Shown: piece by piece, positions 13,945-25,551 of the stretch
Numbering within the stretch: the first letter of the stretch is position 1
Layout: each line of letters opens with the position of its first letter
DNA from: Balanoglossus misakiensis
Taxonomy: Eukaryota; Hemichordata
DNA: 64,000 bases
Assembly: GCA_040954595.2 (NCBI GenBank)
Contig: CM082589.2
Location: 10,230,001 to 10,294,000, forward strand
Direction: 5' to 3'
Notes under the pieces: model-generated
Seen by the model: the letters and a program-made list of their open reading frames with translations, nothing else
What the model was told of the DNA's origin: nothing
Database searches by the model: none
Position numbers and translations under genes: made by a program

Positions 13945-16900
13945 TTTCAAGCCCTTCACATTGACATTGGAATATAACGCATACGGGGATTTAAAGTTGA
14001 TTATAAATCCCCAGGTTAATACATGGCCAAAAGCAATGGTGACATTGAATGTGATTCTTTGCATTAGGGGAAATGGCGTAGCAAGCCTAATGGTGCATCA
14101 GAGTAGATGGTGATGCAAGCTCTGCATTTTGACATAGGTATTAAATGTATATGCAAGGGTATTTAAAGTTGTCCGTACATCCCGAGGTTAATACGTGGCC
14201 ATAGGCACTGTAATTTGACATTGCTAATGCTACCGTGATACTAAATCTGATTCTTTGCATCAGGGAAAATGGTGAAGCAAGCTTGATGATGCATCAGGAT
14301 AGATGGTGTTTCAAGCCCTTCACATTGACATTAGAATATAATGCATATGGGGATTTAAAGTTGATTGTAAATCCCCAGGTTAGTAAACGGCCAAACGAAC
14401 TGTAATTTGACATTGCTAATGCTACAGTGACATTGAATCTGATTCTTTGCATTAGGGCAAATGGCGAAGCAAGCTTGATGATGCATCACGGTAGATATTG
14501 ATGCAAGCACTTCGCTTTGACATAGGTATAAAATTCATATGGGGATTTCAAGTTGATTATAAATCCCTGGGTTAATATGTGGCCGAAAGCACTTTTATTT
14601 GCCATTGCTAATGCTATGGTGACACTGATTATTTGCATCAGGGTTAATGGCGAAACAAACTTGATGATGCATCAGGGTAGATGGTTTTTCAAGCCCTTCA
14701 CATTGACATTGGAATATAATGCATATGGGGATTTAAAGTTGACTGTAAATCGCCAGGTTAATACGTGGCCAAAAGCACAGTAATTTGACATTGCGAATGC
14801 AACAGTGACATTTAATGTGATTCTTTGCATTAGGGCAAATGGCGAAGCATGCTTGACGATGCATTACTGTAGATAGTGATGCAAACACTTCGCTTTGACA
14901 TGGGTATAAAAAGCATATGGGGATTTCAAGTTGATAATAAATCCCGATGTTTATACATGGCCAAAAGCACTGTAATTTGACATTGCTAATGCAATGGTGA
15001 CATTGAATCTGATTCTTTGCATCAGCGTAAATGGCGAAGCATGCTTGATGATGCATCACAGTAGATAGTGATGCAAACACTTCGCTTAGACATGGGTATA
15101 AAAAGCATATAGGGATTTCAAGTAGATTATAAATCCCTGTGTTAATACGTGTCCAAAAGCACTGTAATTTGACATTGCTAATGCCATGTTGACATTATAT
15201 CTGATTCTTTGCATCAGGGCAAATGGGGAAGCAGCTTGATGATGGATCAGGGTAGATGGTATTTCAAGCCCTTCACATTGACATTGGAATATAACGCATA
15301 TGGGGATTTAAAGTTGATTGTAAATCCCCAGGTTAATACGTGGCCATAATCACTGTAATTTGACATTGCTAATGAAATGGTGACGCTGAATGTGATTTTT
15401 TTGCATCAGGGTAAATTGTGAAGCAAGCTTGATGATGCATCAGGATAGATGGTGTTTCAAGCCCTTCACTTGACATTGGAATATAACGCATATGGGGATT
15501 TAAAGTTAATTGCAAATCCCTAGGTTAATACATGGCCAAAAACACTGTAATTTAAAATTGCTAATGCAATGGTGACATTGAATGTGATTCTTTGCATCAG
15601 GGCAAATGGCGAAGCAGCTTGATGATGCATCAGGATAGATGGTGATGCAAGCTCTGCACTTTGACATAGGTATTTAATGCATATGCATGGGTATTTAAAG
15701 TTGTCTGTAAATTCCCAGGTTAATACGTGGCCATAAGCACTGTAATTTGACATTGCTAATGCAACGATGATATTGAATCTGATTCTTTGCATCAGGGTAA
15801 ATGGCGATGCAAGCTTGATGATGCATCACGGTAGATAGGGATGCAAACACTTCACTTTGACGTGGGTGTTAAATGCATATGGGGATTTGCTAATGCTACC
15901 GTGACACTAAATCTGATTCTTTGCATCAGGGAAAATGGTGAAGCAAGCTTGATGATGCATCAGGATAGATGGTGTTTCAAGCCCTTCACATTGACATTAG
16001 AATATAATGCATATGGGGATTTAAAGTTGATTGTAAATCCCCAGGTTAGTATACGGCCAAACGAACTGTAATTTGACATTGCTAATGCTACAGTGACATT
16101 GAATCTGATTCTTTGCATTAGGGCAAATGGCGAAGCAAGCTTGATGATGCATCACGGTAGATATTGATGCAAGCACTTCGCTTTGACATGGGTATAAAAT
16201 TCATATGGGGATTTCAAGTTGATTATAAATCCCTGGGTTAATATGTGGCCGAAAACACTTTTATTTGCCATTGCTAATGCTATGGCGACACTAAATCTGA
16301 TTCTTTGCATCAGGGTAAATTGTAAAGAAAGCTTGATGATGCATCAGTATAGATGGTGTTTCAAGCCGTTCAAGTTAACATTGCAATATAATGCATATGG
16401 GGATTTAAAGTTGATTGTAAACCCCCAAGTTAATACATGGCCAAACGCTCAGTAAATTGACATTGCTAATGCTATGGTGGCACTGATTATTTGCATCAGG
16501 GTTAATGGCGAAACAAACTTGATGATGCATCAGGGTAGATGGTATTTCAAGCCCTTCACATTGACATTGGCATATAATGCATATGGGGATTTAAAGTTGA
16601 GTGTAAATCCCTAGGTTAATACATAGCCAAAAGCACTGTAATTTGACATGGCTAATGCTACTGTGATACTAAATCTGATTCTTTGCACCAGGGCATATAA
16701 CGAAGCATGCTTGATGATGCATCAGGATCAATGGTGATGGAGACACTGCACTTTGACATGTGTATTTAATGCATATGCACTGATGTTTAAAGTTGACTGT
16801 AAATCGCCAGGTTAATATGTGGCCAAAAGCACAGTAATTTGACATTGCGAATGCAATGGTGACATTGAATCTGATTCTTTGCATTACGGCAAATGGCGAA

Positions 16901-17622
16901 GCATGCTTGACGATGCATTACTGTAGATAGTGATGCAAACACTTCGCTTTGACATGGGTATAAAAAGCATATGGGGATTTCAAGTTGATTATAAATCCCG
17001 ATGTTAATACATGGCCAAAAGCAGTGTAATTTGACATTGCTAATGCAATGGTGACACTACATCTGATTCTTTGCATCAGGGCAAATGGCGAAGCAGCTTG
17101 ATGATGCATCAGGATAGATGGTGATGCAAGCTCTGCACTTTGACATGGGTATAAAATGCTTGCTGAGGGGGATTTAAAGTTGTCGAAACAAACTTGATGA
17201 TGCATCAGGGTCGATGGTATTTCAAGCCCTTCACATTGACATTGGAATATAGTGCATATGGGGATTTAAAGTTGATTGTAAATCCCCAGGTTAATACCTG
17301 GCCAAAAGCACTGTAATTTGACATTGCTAATGCAATGGTGACACTATATCTGATTCTTTGCATCAGGGCAAATGGCGAAGCAGCTTGATGATGCATCAGG
17401 ATAGATGGTGATGCAAGCTCTGCACTTTGACATGGGTATAAAATGCTTGCTGAAGGGGATTTAAAGTTGTCGAAACAAACTTGATGATGCATCAGGGTAG
17501 ATGGTATTTCAAGCCCTTCACATTGACATTGGAATATGGTGCATATGTGGATTTAAAGTTGATTGTAAATCCCCAGGTTAATACGTGGCCAAAAGCACTG
17601 TAATTTGACATTTCTAATGATG

Positions 17623-17756
17623 GTGAGATGTTGTTTGCTCCCCAGGGAGTTGAATGGAATAGTAAGGTCCAACGACCTAGGTCAAATTACCATGGGACAA
17701 CTTTAAAGCATGTTGAGATTTAATGTGCTACATAAGTTATAAATATTATATTAATA
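17623..17756 (+). repeat. 5'-truncated SINE (3' body only)
   Basis: Begins GTGAGATGTTGTTTGCTCCC and ends in an ATTATATTAATATT tail. It matches the 3' halves of the full SINEs at 19354 and 37414. It lacks the tRNA head and is fused to satellite 1 on its left. The same satellite-SINE join appears at 20261, 34198 and 38285. Confidence 0.75.
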
Positions 17757-18392
17757 TTTAGGGGTTATTACACGAATTTTGGTCGATAACGCGTCGTATT
17801 CGAGTGATGTCCGTATTTTGATGAGTTGCGCTTCGCAACGAGTCAAAATACAGACATCACGAGAATGCGTCGCGTTATCGACCAAAATTCGTGTAATAAC
17901 CTCTTTATCATACATGCCTACCTATAAAACAGTACGATTTGCAGAAATGCGCCGAGAAAAATAATTTCAAATTTGAACCGGGCGCTGGGATCACGGCAGT
18001 AGCCATGTTGTGACGTATGACGTGTGGGCCGTAGTATCATTTTAAGGGGGTTGGCAGCTTTCATTACGATGGGCACATCCACATTCTAAATAAAATTGTC
18101 TACGTTCTCTTTCAAAATATCATGTTAACAATTATTTTGCATTGAGAATTTCGAAGAACTAAAAATGATGCATTCAACATGACTAAACCGCCAGCTTTGA
18201 AAACTTTATTACAGCTTCTAATAACCGAATTTTACAACACCCCTCTCCACTATGCCCCGTGTGTCGCTCGCGCGCGCAGTGAACTGTCACGCCGAGACGT
18301 GGACGCGATATTTTCACATTGTGAAATACCGTAAAATATCTTCGGGGCGAGAACAATAGAAAGTGTTAAATACAGGCGTTGCATGTATGATA
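17757..18392. mobile_element. ~636-bp insertion with terminal foldback
   Basis: Paralogous sites (for example 34308-34330) read straight through from the SINE tail into TTACATAAACAACACTC. Here the two halves are separated by about 636 bp that is richer in CpG than its surroundings. The left end is a long hairpin (17763-17902). No convincing terminal inverted repeat or target duplication could be fixed. It is a non-autonomous insertion of unknown class. Confidence 0.6.
17763..17902. repeat. Long near-perfect inverted repeat (foldback)
   Basis: Arms of about 65 bp run from GGTTATTACACGAATTTTGG to its reverse complement at about 17882-17901. The centre lies near GCGCTTCGC at about 17829. A few internal mismatches are present. 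The region is CpG-rich. Confidence 0.9.
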
Positions 18393-19353
18393 ATATTACA
18401 TAAACAACACTCTTACTTAGCTAAGGAAGTGGTCAGATGAAATATATTTGCAGAGCTGACCAATTCTTTAAGGAAAATTAAAGTTGGGTATTTTGGATGT
18501 ATTCATACCTACAAACTGTGTTATGTATGGGACGTTGATGTTGCCTAATACGTCTCCACATTAACTTGAATTATTAACAGCAGCTATACAAGGCAGCGTA
18601 TGGAAAGATCATTGTAAGACATACACAACACTTTTATGGAGCATGGGAAATGTTCATGAGAACTGTGTTCTCGGAGCTCAAAACTGTGTTATGAGAAATT
18701 CAAGCTGCTAAACTTGCGTGTCTCTAAATTTACTGAAACCGTGATAATGAGCAAAAGAAGGCAACGTATAGGAATGCCATTCTACCACATACTGTTACTC
18801 AACACTTCTATTAAGCATGGGAAATAGTATTGAGAACAGTATTCTCAAAGTTGACAAACTGTGTTATGTGTAGAATATCCAAATTGCCTAATTGGCAATC
18901 GTTAGCAACCAGTTGTCTTCAAGAGGGTTTGGGGCACCAACCTCAACATGCTTTAAGTCTTTAGTGATCTAGCAAGTTAGCCTGCATATCGAGCAACTGT
19001 TAATGGAGTGAGTTGCTCAATGATAGGAAACTCCTTTGTTCATTTTCAAAATAAAAACCAAAAATGTGAACAAAAAAAATGAATTATGTATGGGATATAT
19101 GGGATTGCCTAATTTGCGTGTCTCCACATTTACTTAAACTCTCACAGGGAGACAAATGTCACAGCAGACGGAAAAATGATTATGCCACACACAGCACTTT
19201 TATTTAGCACGGGAACTGGTCTTGGGAAATGGGAGCTGACACACTGAATTTTTGGAAATTCAAAGAGCCTAATATGCATGTTTCCATATTTGCTTAAACC
19301 CTGACTGAGAGCTGAACAAGGCACTAAATGGAAAGGTCATTGTGCCACATAAA
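18393..19353 (+). repeat. Degenerate ~165-bp tandem repeats (flank repeat, copy 1)
   Basis: Recurring words are GACAAACTGTGTTATG, GTTGCCTAATTTGCGTGT, CACATTTACTTAAACTCTCAC and AACACTTTTATT. The units are diverged from each other. The same series recurs at 20430-20890, 34350-34980 and 38450-38716. No gene was seen. Confidence 0.75.
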
Positions 19354-19693
19354 GTCATAGTCCAGTCGTTAGAGCATCAGACCCATAATCAAAGAATCAA
19401 GGGTTTGATCCCTGGCATGGTTGTGGTGTTGTGGTGTTTACATCTCCTTGCCTCTCCCCGCCCATAAGAAAAGGTAATTTGGTGGATCCGATATTGTAAT
19501 GAGTATGTTTAGGTCTGCTGTGCTGATATAAAAGCTGCACATGTGAGCTGTTGTTTGCTCCCCATGGAGTGGGATGGAATATTTTAGGTCCACCGACCTA
19601 GGTCAAATTACCATGGGAAACACTTTGAAGCAGCACATTGAGATTTATTGTGTAATGTGCTATATAAGTAATAAATATTATATTGATATCATT
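19354..19693 (+). repeat. tRNA-derived SINE, full length (copy 1)
   Basis: The head GTCATAGTCCAGTCGTTAGA resembles an A box. It is followed by CCATAATC in the anticodon-loop position (CAU, tRNA-Met-like) and a B-box-like GGTTTGATCCC. A body with TCTCCTTGCCTCTCCCC follows, then the 3' module TTTGCTCCCCATGGAGTGG, the word CAAATTACCATGGGA and an AT-rich tail. A short internal deletion relative to the copy at 37414 removes part of the body after the B box. The 3' module resembles tRNA-SINEs known in marine deuterostomes. Confidence 0.8.
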
Positions 19694-19767
19694 ACATAAA
19701 CAACACTCTTACTTAGCAAAGGAAGTGGTCAGGTGAACTATATTCGCAGAGCTGACCAATTGTTTAA

Positions 19768-20098
19768 AGGGGCAAAGTCTCTCTTTCGCCACCATTGTTC
19801 AATTAAGTTTGATACATGAACCCATTTATGTTATTCTACATGTGGCTATATAGTGAATCAACATTCAACCAACAACTTTCATCCCGTTTGTAGAATCTGA
19901 GAGTAAAAATCTCGCAAAAATGAATAAATGGTAAACACCGATTATTCATTTTGGCGAGTTTTTTCATTCTTGTGTGTACAAGTGGGGTGGAAGTTGTGTT
20001 TGGTCGAACATTGATTCACTATACAGCCAACATAAACGATGTCTTGTATCAAACATAATTAATGGTAAAAAGGGCAGCGAGAGAGACACTTTGTCCCT
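19768..20098. mobile_element. MITE with TTAA target duplication (copy 1)
   Basis: A 331-bp palindrome-like element. The left end is AGGGGCAAAGTCTCTC, the right end is the complement of AGGGACAAAGTGTCTC, and both ends abut TTAA (19764-19767 and 20099-20102). Its arms pair over most of the length around AATGAATAAATGGTAAA / CGATTATTCATTTTGGCG. The ends and arm sequence match the left end of the transposase-bearing element at 21849, so it looks like a deletion derivative or relative mobilised by that family. Confidence 0.9.
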
Positions 20099-20159
20099 TT
20101 AAGTAAAATTCAAGTTGTGTAATGTGGACATATTCACATTTACAAACTGTTTTATAGTC

Positions 20160-20260
20160 ACATGGGGATTAAATGCATATGCATGTGTATTTAAAGTTAA
20201 CTGTAAATCCCCAGGTTAATACGTGGCCAAAAGCACTGTAATTTGACATTTCTAAAGATG
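20160..20260 (+). repeat. Satellite 1 fragment
   Basis: About half a satellite monomer (CACATGGGGATTAAATGC to TTTGACATTTCTAA), fused on its right to a truncated SINE. It is nearly identical to 38184-38284, with the same breakpoints. Confidence 0.85.
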
Positions 20261-21848
20261 GTGAGATGTTGTTTGCTCCCCAGGGAGTTGAATGGAATAT
20301 TTATGTCCAACGACCTAAATCAAATGACCATGGGACAACTTTAAAGCACATTGAGATTTAATGTGCTACATACGTTATAAATATTATATTAATATTATTA
20401 CATAAAAAACACTCTTGCTTAGCAAAGGAAGTGGTCAGGTGAAAAATATTTGCACAGCTGACCAATTATTTAAGGAATATTAAAGTTGGGTAATTTGGAC
20501 GTATTCATACGGGTGTTGGTCAATGGAAAGTCCTTTGTTCATTTTCAAAATGGCAACCAAAAATGCGAACAAAACACACTGAATTCTGTACGGGATATTG
20601 ATGTTGCCTAATTTGCGTGTTTCCACATTTACTTAAACTCTCACACGGAGACAAAAATGTCACAGCAAACGGAAAAATGACTATGCTACACACAACACTT
20701 TTATTGATCATGGGAAATGTTCATGAGAATTGTGTTATGGTACTTTTCGGGGCTCACGAACTGTGTTATGGGAAATCTGACAAGGAATCTAAACTGTACC
20801 ACATACACAACACTTTTATTAAGCGTGGGACATGGTCCTGAGAACAATATTCTCAGAGCTGACAAACTGTGTTATGTGAAATTCATGTTGCCTATTTCAT
20901 GATAATGGCTTGTGGTACACAAGGGTTAACAGCAATCAGCAATTGCTTGTATGATAGGTATGATGATCGATTTATAAATTTCAATGGTATAATAATGGGC
21001 AACACATGTGGAAGTGTTTAATAAACAGTTAACTAATGTGGTGATGGTTTGTGGTAAAATTGAGGGTACACAGATTATAATGGGCCAAAACAATGAATAT
21101 AATAGAGGTTGATGATGGTGAAGGGTTTCATATGAATGGTGTAATAAAGGTTAACAAATGTGGTGATAGCTTTGGTGTACAGGGCTGTTGATATATTTAG
21201 TAATGACAAAGGTATAATAATGATAAAAGCTTAAATAAGTGTTGGGGCACAATCTTCACATTGGTTAATGTGTATATTTTATTAATATCATGCTATTGTT
21301 TATCAGTTAGATCATAATCAGGATTTTTCCATGCACATCGTCACCATGATTCAGCGGAATTCTTCTGAATAGTACCTGTGATCATTTTTCCGCACCGACG
21401 CATTGTACGCGACAGACATGCAGAAAATATTAACATGTAACTCACAGGCATAATGTTAAATCTAAACGACTGTACGTTAGGTTAGCTTTACCTCCCCACC
21501 CCATCCAAATTCCAAATTTAGCTTGCCATGCAGTTTTCGGGTAGTACCAATTCGGAAACTTTCATGGTTCATTCATCGAACCAAATATTGGATTTGACAC
21601 ACTGTGCCATGGGTGGGTAAAGCATGGTGAAATGTTGGCGGTAAACTTTAACCAGGCAGGTCACATGAAATGAAGATATTATCCTTTGAGTTTGATGACA
21701 TACATGATAAGATATGTCAGTTTTGACACCTTTTTGCAGACATAGATGCTGATGTATTTTTTCCATTGGACACAGTAGTCAAAGTCCAGTCTGTGTTTAA
21801 AATGATACCCTGGTCACACACAGTGAGAAATATCAGCCTTTGACTTAA
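20261..21848 (+). repeat. Dispersed composite repeat (copy 2): truncated SINE, ~165-bp tandem units, minisatellite, terminal part
   Basis: In order it holds a SINE 3' body (20261-20400), degenerate ~165-bp tandem units (to about 20890), a GGTATAATAATGGGCAAC minisatellite (20900-21240) and a terminal part ending in GTCAGCCTTTGACTTAA. The copy at 34198-35948 is colinear and highly similar. This copy is cut at TTAA (21845-21848) by the transposon beginning at 21849. Confidence 0.85.
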
Positions 21849-22035
21849 AGGGACAAAGTCTCTCTCTTTTTGCCTTTTTTCCATTACTTTTGATTCATTC
21901 AAGACACTGTGTATGTTATTTTAAATGTTGATATATAGTGAATCAACGTTCGACCACACACAAGTTCCATCCCGCTTGTAGACACGAGAGTAAAAAAATC
22001 ACCAAAATGAATAATCGTTCTTTACCATTTATTCG
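21849..22035 (+). mobile_element. Left terminal arm of the Kolobok-like transposon
   Basis: Starts AGGGACAAAGTCTCTCTC directly after TTAA. It continues through the GAATCAACGTTCGACCACAC and AATAATCGTTCTTTACC words shared with the arms of the two MITEs (best matched by the reverse complement of the 37842-38183 copy). The interrupted sequence is seen intact at 35941-35960, which fixes the insertion at TTAA. The matching right end is not found before the window becomes satellite at about 33548. Confidence 0.85.
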
Positions 22036-22086
22036 AGCGCGGACGCGGGCCGGGCTTCGATCTTTACCAATGTGCGCATGTGCAAG

Positions 22087-22096
22087 GGTATATACA
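22087..22096 (+). promoter_or_regulatory. Possible TATA box of the transposase gene
   Basis: A GGTATATACA word lies about 50 bp upstream of the chosen ATG at 22141, just inside the transposon arm. It is suggestive only. Confidence 0.3.
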
Positions 22097-22140
22097 CAAA
22101 ATGAAACGTCATACATATAATTATAGCTGTAGCGACAGTC

Positions 22141-25100
22141 ATGGCGGATGCTTTGGCGTCTGTTCCCAGTAGCAGTGGTAAACGTAAACGTGCTCGTGGC
22201 CGCCCACAAACCACTGCTTCGGCAAAAAAACGTAAACAATTGCTGAAACAAGTAGGTCAGATAAACATTTTCTCGGAAATTCATCGTTGGAATGAAATCA
22301 AACGCTCCTTGGTATTGGAAACGAACCGCCAGGTCGCAAAGGTACTGATCGACCGGTAAGTACATATTCGTGCATTCACTGTGTACGTACTCCATAGCCA
22401 AAGATACGGCATGAATTGTGTACATGAATTTAGAATCTGTGTCTCACAGAATCACTGCGAGCATCATCTCAATGTAATTCTAAATGTGCTGTTTCAAGTC
22501 GTATTTCACTTAGTGATTTTGCCCAGCGCATACCTCGCCCTCGACCAGCAGTTGTATGTAGTACGCTGGACCGTTTGTATCAATGTATGACTATGCGAGA
22601 TAAATTGTACGGTACTGCAATTTTTTTTTTTTTTCTTTTTTTTCCTCCGGACAATCTACATGTATTACTGTTATCGAACATACGAGACAATATGCTTTTA
22701 GCGGAATTTGGTTGTTCTTTGTTCAGCTACAACTTCCGTTTTGTTATAGCCAGTTGTGTACATTTCTTGAGCTGTATATGAACTGAAGAAAAATTTGGCT
22801 ATTTTCTCGTAGTTATCTTATTCTCACCTTACGTGTCTGTAACCTGTCCTCTGAGGCAAATTATGGCTGTGTGTAATCCCTTCTAAAGACAGAAATTGGC
22901 TACGTAAACAAGCCATTGTAAAGGCAAAAAAGGTTCATTGTGTCTTATTATTTGTGTGGACAGGTATTATGAACATCAAGTTACAGCAACAACAGATGCA
23001 GAATTTACCAGGCCTGCATCATCTCCAAGTGGCCAAGAAACACTGCAAGTATTTGCACCGTCTATGGAAACTAGGTACCAAATAAATTTTGATCATGATA
23101 CTTTGAGCTTTGTATAGTACACAATAGATTTTCATATTTGATGGGGCTCTTGCAGTATACATGATGTATATTGTTTTAAAGAGGTGACATGTTTTTATGG
23201 CTCATGAAAAGTAATTGTGTCCGTAATATAATTTATAGAAATGAAACAATGAAATGTTGCATTCCACATAGTTATCTGTGTGATAGATGGGAATACCTAA
23301 AAGTATATATTTGTTTCTTAAAATTTATAGGCAACGTGATGATCAAGGACAAGCCACCCAAACATTTCCTATGACATCAACGCCAGGAAATGGCCATCTT
23401 TGTGATATCGAAAAAAATTTAGAAGAATTAGTTGCATCAGAAATATCATCAGTCAGGTAGGTGTTTAAGCACTGTTTTTTTACATTACATGATAATTTCA
23501 ATGCTTCTAGCCACAATCTGTAGTATGAGGAAAAGCCTCTGCTCAAACTCTCAGGTGACAATAATCAACATAACAATGGCGAAGTATACCTGACATTTGC
23601 CCTCCAATAAACAACCAAAATCATCCTATACAATTTATTCAGTGTGTTGACCAAGACATTCACGTCTATGGTTTTAATCCAGCAAACATAGGTTTTTCAC
23701 TGCTTACTGGTTGGGGGATTAGGGGGAACTGGAACCTACAACGTTTGTGCAGACCTAGTTTGTCATGTATCAAATTTTAGTCTTTTTTTTCTTTGTACAG
23801 GGTTTCTTCCATCTCTGGAATTGCAGAGATAGATGTTCAGGAGATAGGAGAATCATCACAAGAGAAACCTATGGAATCTACAGAAGGCCCATCACAGCCA
23901 GTACAAAGTGAAAGGTATGACACTATCTTTTCTTACACTCCCCGTACGCTGGGAGTGTGAGAACAGAGTGTGGGAACAAATTGTTCTCACAATCTCACTG
24001 AATAGAAAGCTGTATATGACGTGAGTGCTGATTGGTTAACAAAGTGTTCTGTCGCTACGCGCACTAAATGTTATCCAATGGCGCGATGTGTATTACAGGC
24101 ACAGAGACTACAACGTGCCCCCAGACAACAATTCCAGAGTCATTTATTCAATGTTTTTAACGAACTTGGCTAATTTGTGACCGTGTGAGAAAAAGAATCT
24201 CACACACCAAGGACCTGGGATCATATTTCTCACACTCGTCGGGGATATTCTGTCCCACACGAGCCTGCGGCTCGTGTGGGACAGAAAATCCCCAACTCTT
24301 GTGAGAAATGTGATCCCAGGTCCTTGGGAGTGTGAGATTCTATTAATCTGAAGATAAACTGTAGTTAGGTAAACTTTTATAGTGAAATGTGGCTTTCCCC
24401 CCTCTTTTGTACCTTTTGTGATAAACATTAATCTCCTGCTTTAGGACAAAAGCAGGAGCGACTGCTTTACATACATGTAAATGTACTAATTTCTAACTCC
24501 CTTGCTTATGCTTGTGTGAATAAGTTATTCTGTGTAGCTATCAACATGAAAATATTTCTTAGAAAGCAAAATGGCAAATGTTTACCAAGCACCCTAAATT
24601 TACTTGTGTGAAACCAAGATAGAGAGGAACCTGTAAAAATAAGCAGTGATGCTGCTGTCCCTGTGTGCCCCTGTCACTTTGTTTCAGAGTTCAATTTTCA
24701 TGTGTGTTATATTTAGTTCACAGCTGTAAATTAGTTCAGTACATATTGCCGTCTCATGTGTGCCTATTTTGTCATTTTTTTCTCCAGCGGCCGTGTAAGA
24801 TTTCCAAGAAATTTGTCTGAGTCTTTCATCAATCCATTTGAGTAAGTTTTCCTTATTCTATTGTCATATACGGCATGCATGTATCCCTTGCTTGAGCAAG
24901 CCTTTTCGATTGCTTCTTTTCTCCTGTTACACTAAATTTAAATTTGTTGGGAAAATCAGTTTCATGACATGCATCACGTGTGTCAGAACATTTGCTTGTA
25001 CTTAAATTCATGGGAAATGTTTTCTTTCTTTTTTGTGCTTATGAGTGACTATATGTATTTTTAGTGAGCAGCATTGTCCCACTATTCAGATTAATTCCTT

Positions 25101-25514
25101 GGTTTTATTACTACCAGGTTGAGCATTGATATTTCTGAGGAAGACAAAGAGGAAGACATGAACCTATGTGACGATGATGATTATGACTATGAGCCCAGCT
25201 TTGATATTTCTATAATGTAAGTGCGCATTTATCACTATCATCAAAGTTCCTTATTGGATGGGTACACAACAAATGGAAAGCAAAATATCCTCATGGTTAA
25301 AAAAAGCCTAAGTGTTGGACGCTAAAATTCATATATATGATAAATTTTCTTTTATGAATGAAACATCAACTTACAACATTTGTACTAACAGCTGACTGAC
25401 AAACTCTGATGGACAAGTCATGAGCATTGTTAGGATTTTTTGTCCATTTCTCAGAACTAATGGCGTGCAGGTGGTTCCTGCCATTGGTGACGACGATATT
25501 GAAAGTGACGGTGG

Positions 25515-25551
<37 letters not shown>

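Larger units (their letters stand above)
1603..17622 (+). repeat. Satellite 1: ~192-bp monomer tandem array
   Basis: About 80 head-to-tail monomers. The recurring landmarks are GGATTTAAAGTTGA, GTTAATACGTGGCCAAAAGC, TTTGACATTGCTAATGC, CTGATTCTTTGCATCAGGG and CTTGATGATGCATCA. Spacing is 192 bp at 2408-2600-2792, and the 387-bp step from 10991 to 11378 is a dimer. Monomers differ by substitutions and small indels. Open frames across the array just echo the monomer on both strands and are not genes. The array ends at the junction with a SINE 3' body at about 17623, a junction that recurs elsewhere in the window. Confidence 0.95.

Noticed and set aside
1603-17622. Many 60-115-codon ORFs on both strands of satellite 1
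   Set aside because: They repeat with the 192-bp monomer, drift out of frame between monomers and have no domain. They are satellite echoes, not genes.
1603-17622. CRISPR-like repeat array
   Set aside because: Units are contiguous ~192-bp monomers with no unique spacers, and the window is clearly eukaryotic.
21943-22425. 160-codon minus-strand ORF
   Set aside because: It overlaps the transposon arm and exon 1 of the plus-strand transposase, which has splice-site and motif support. It is a shadow frame.
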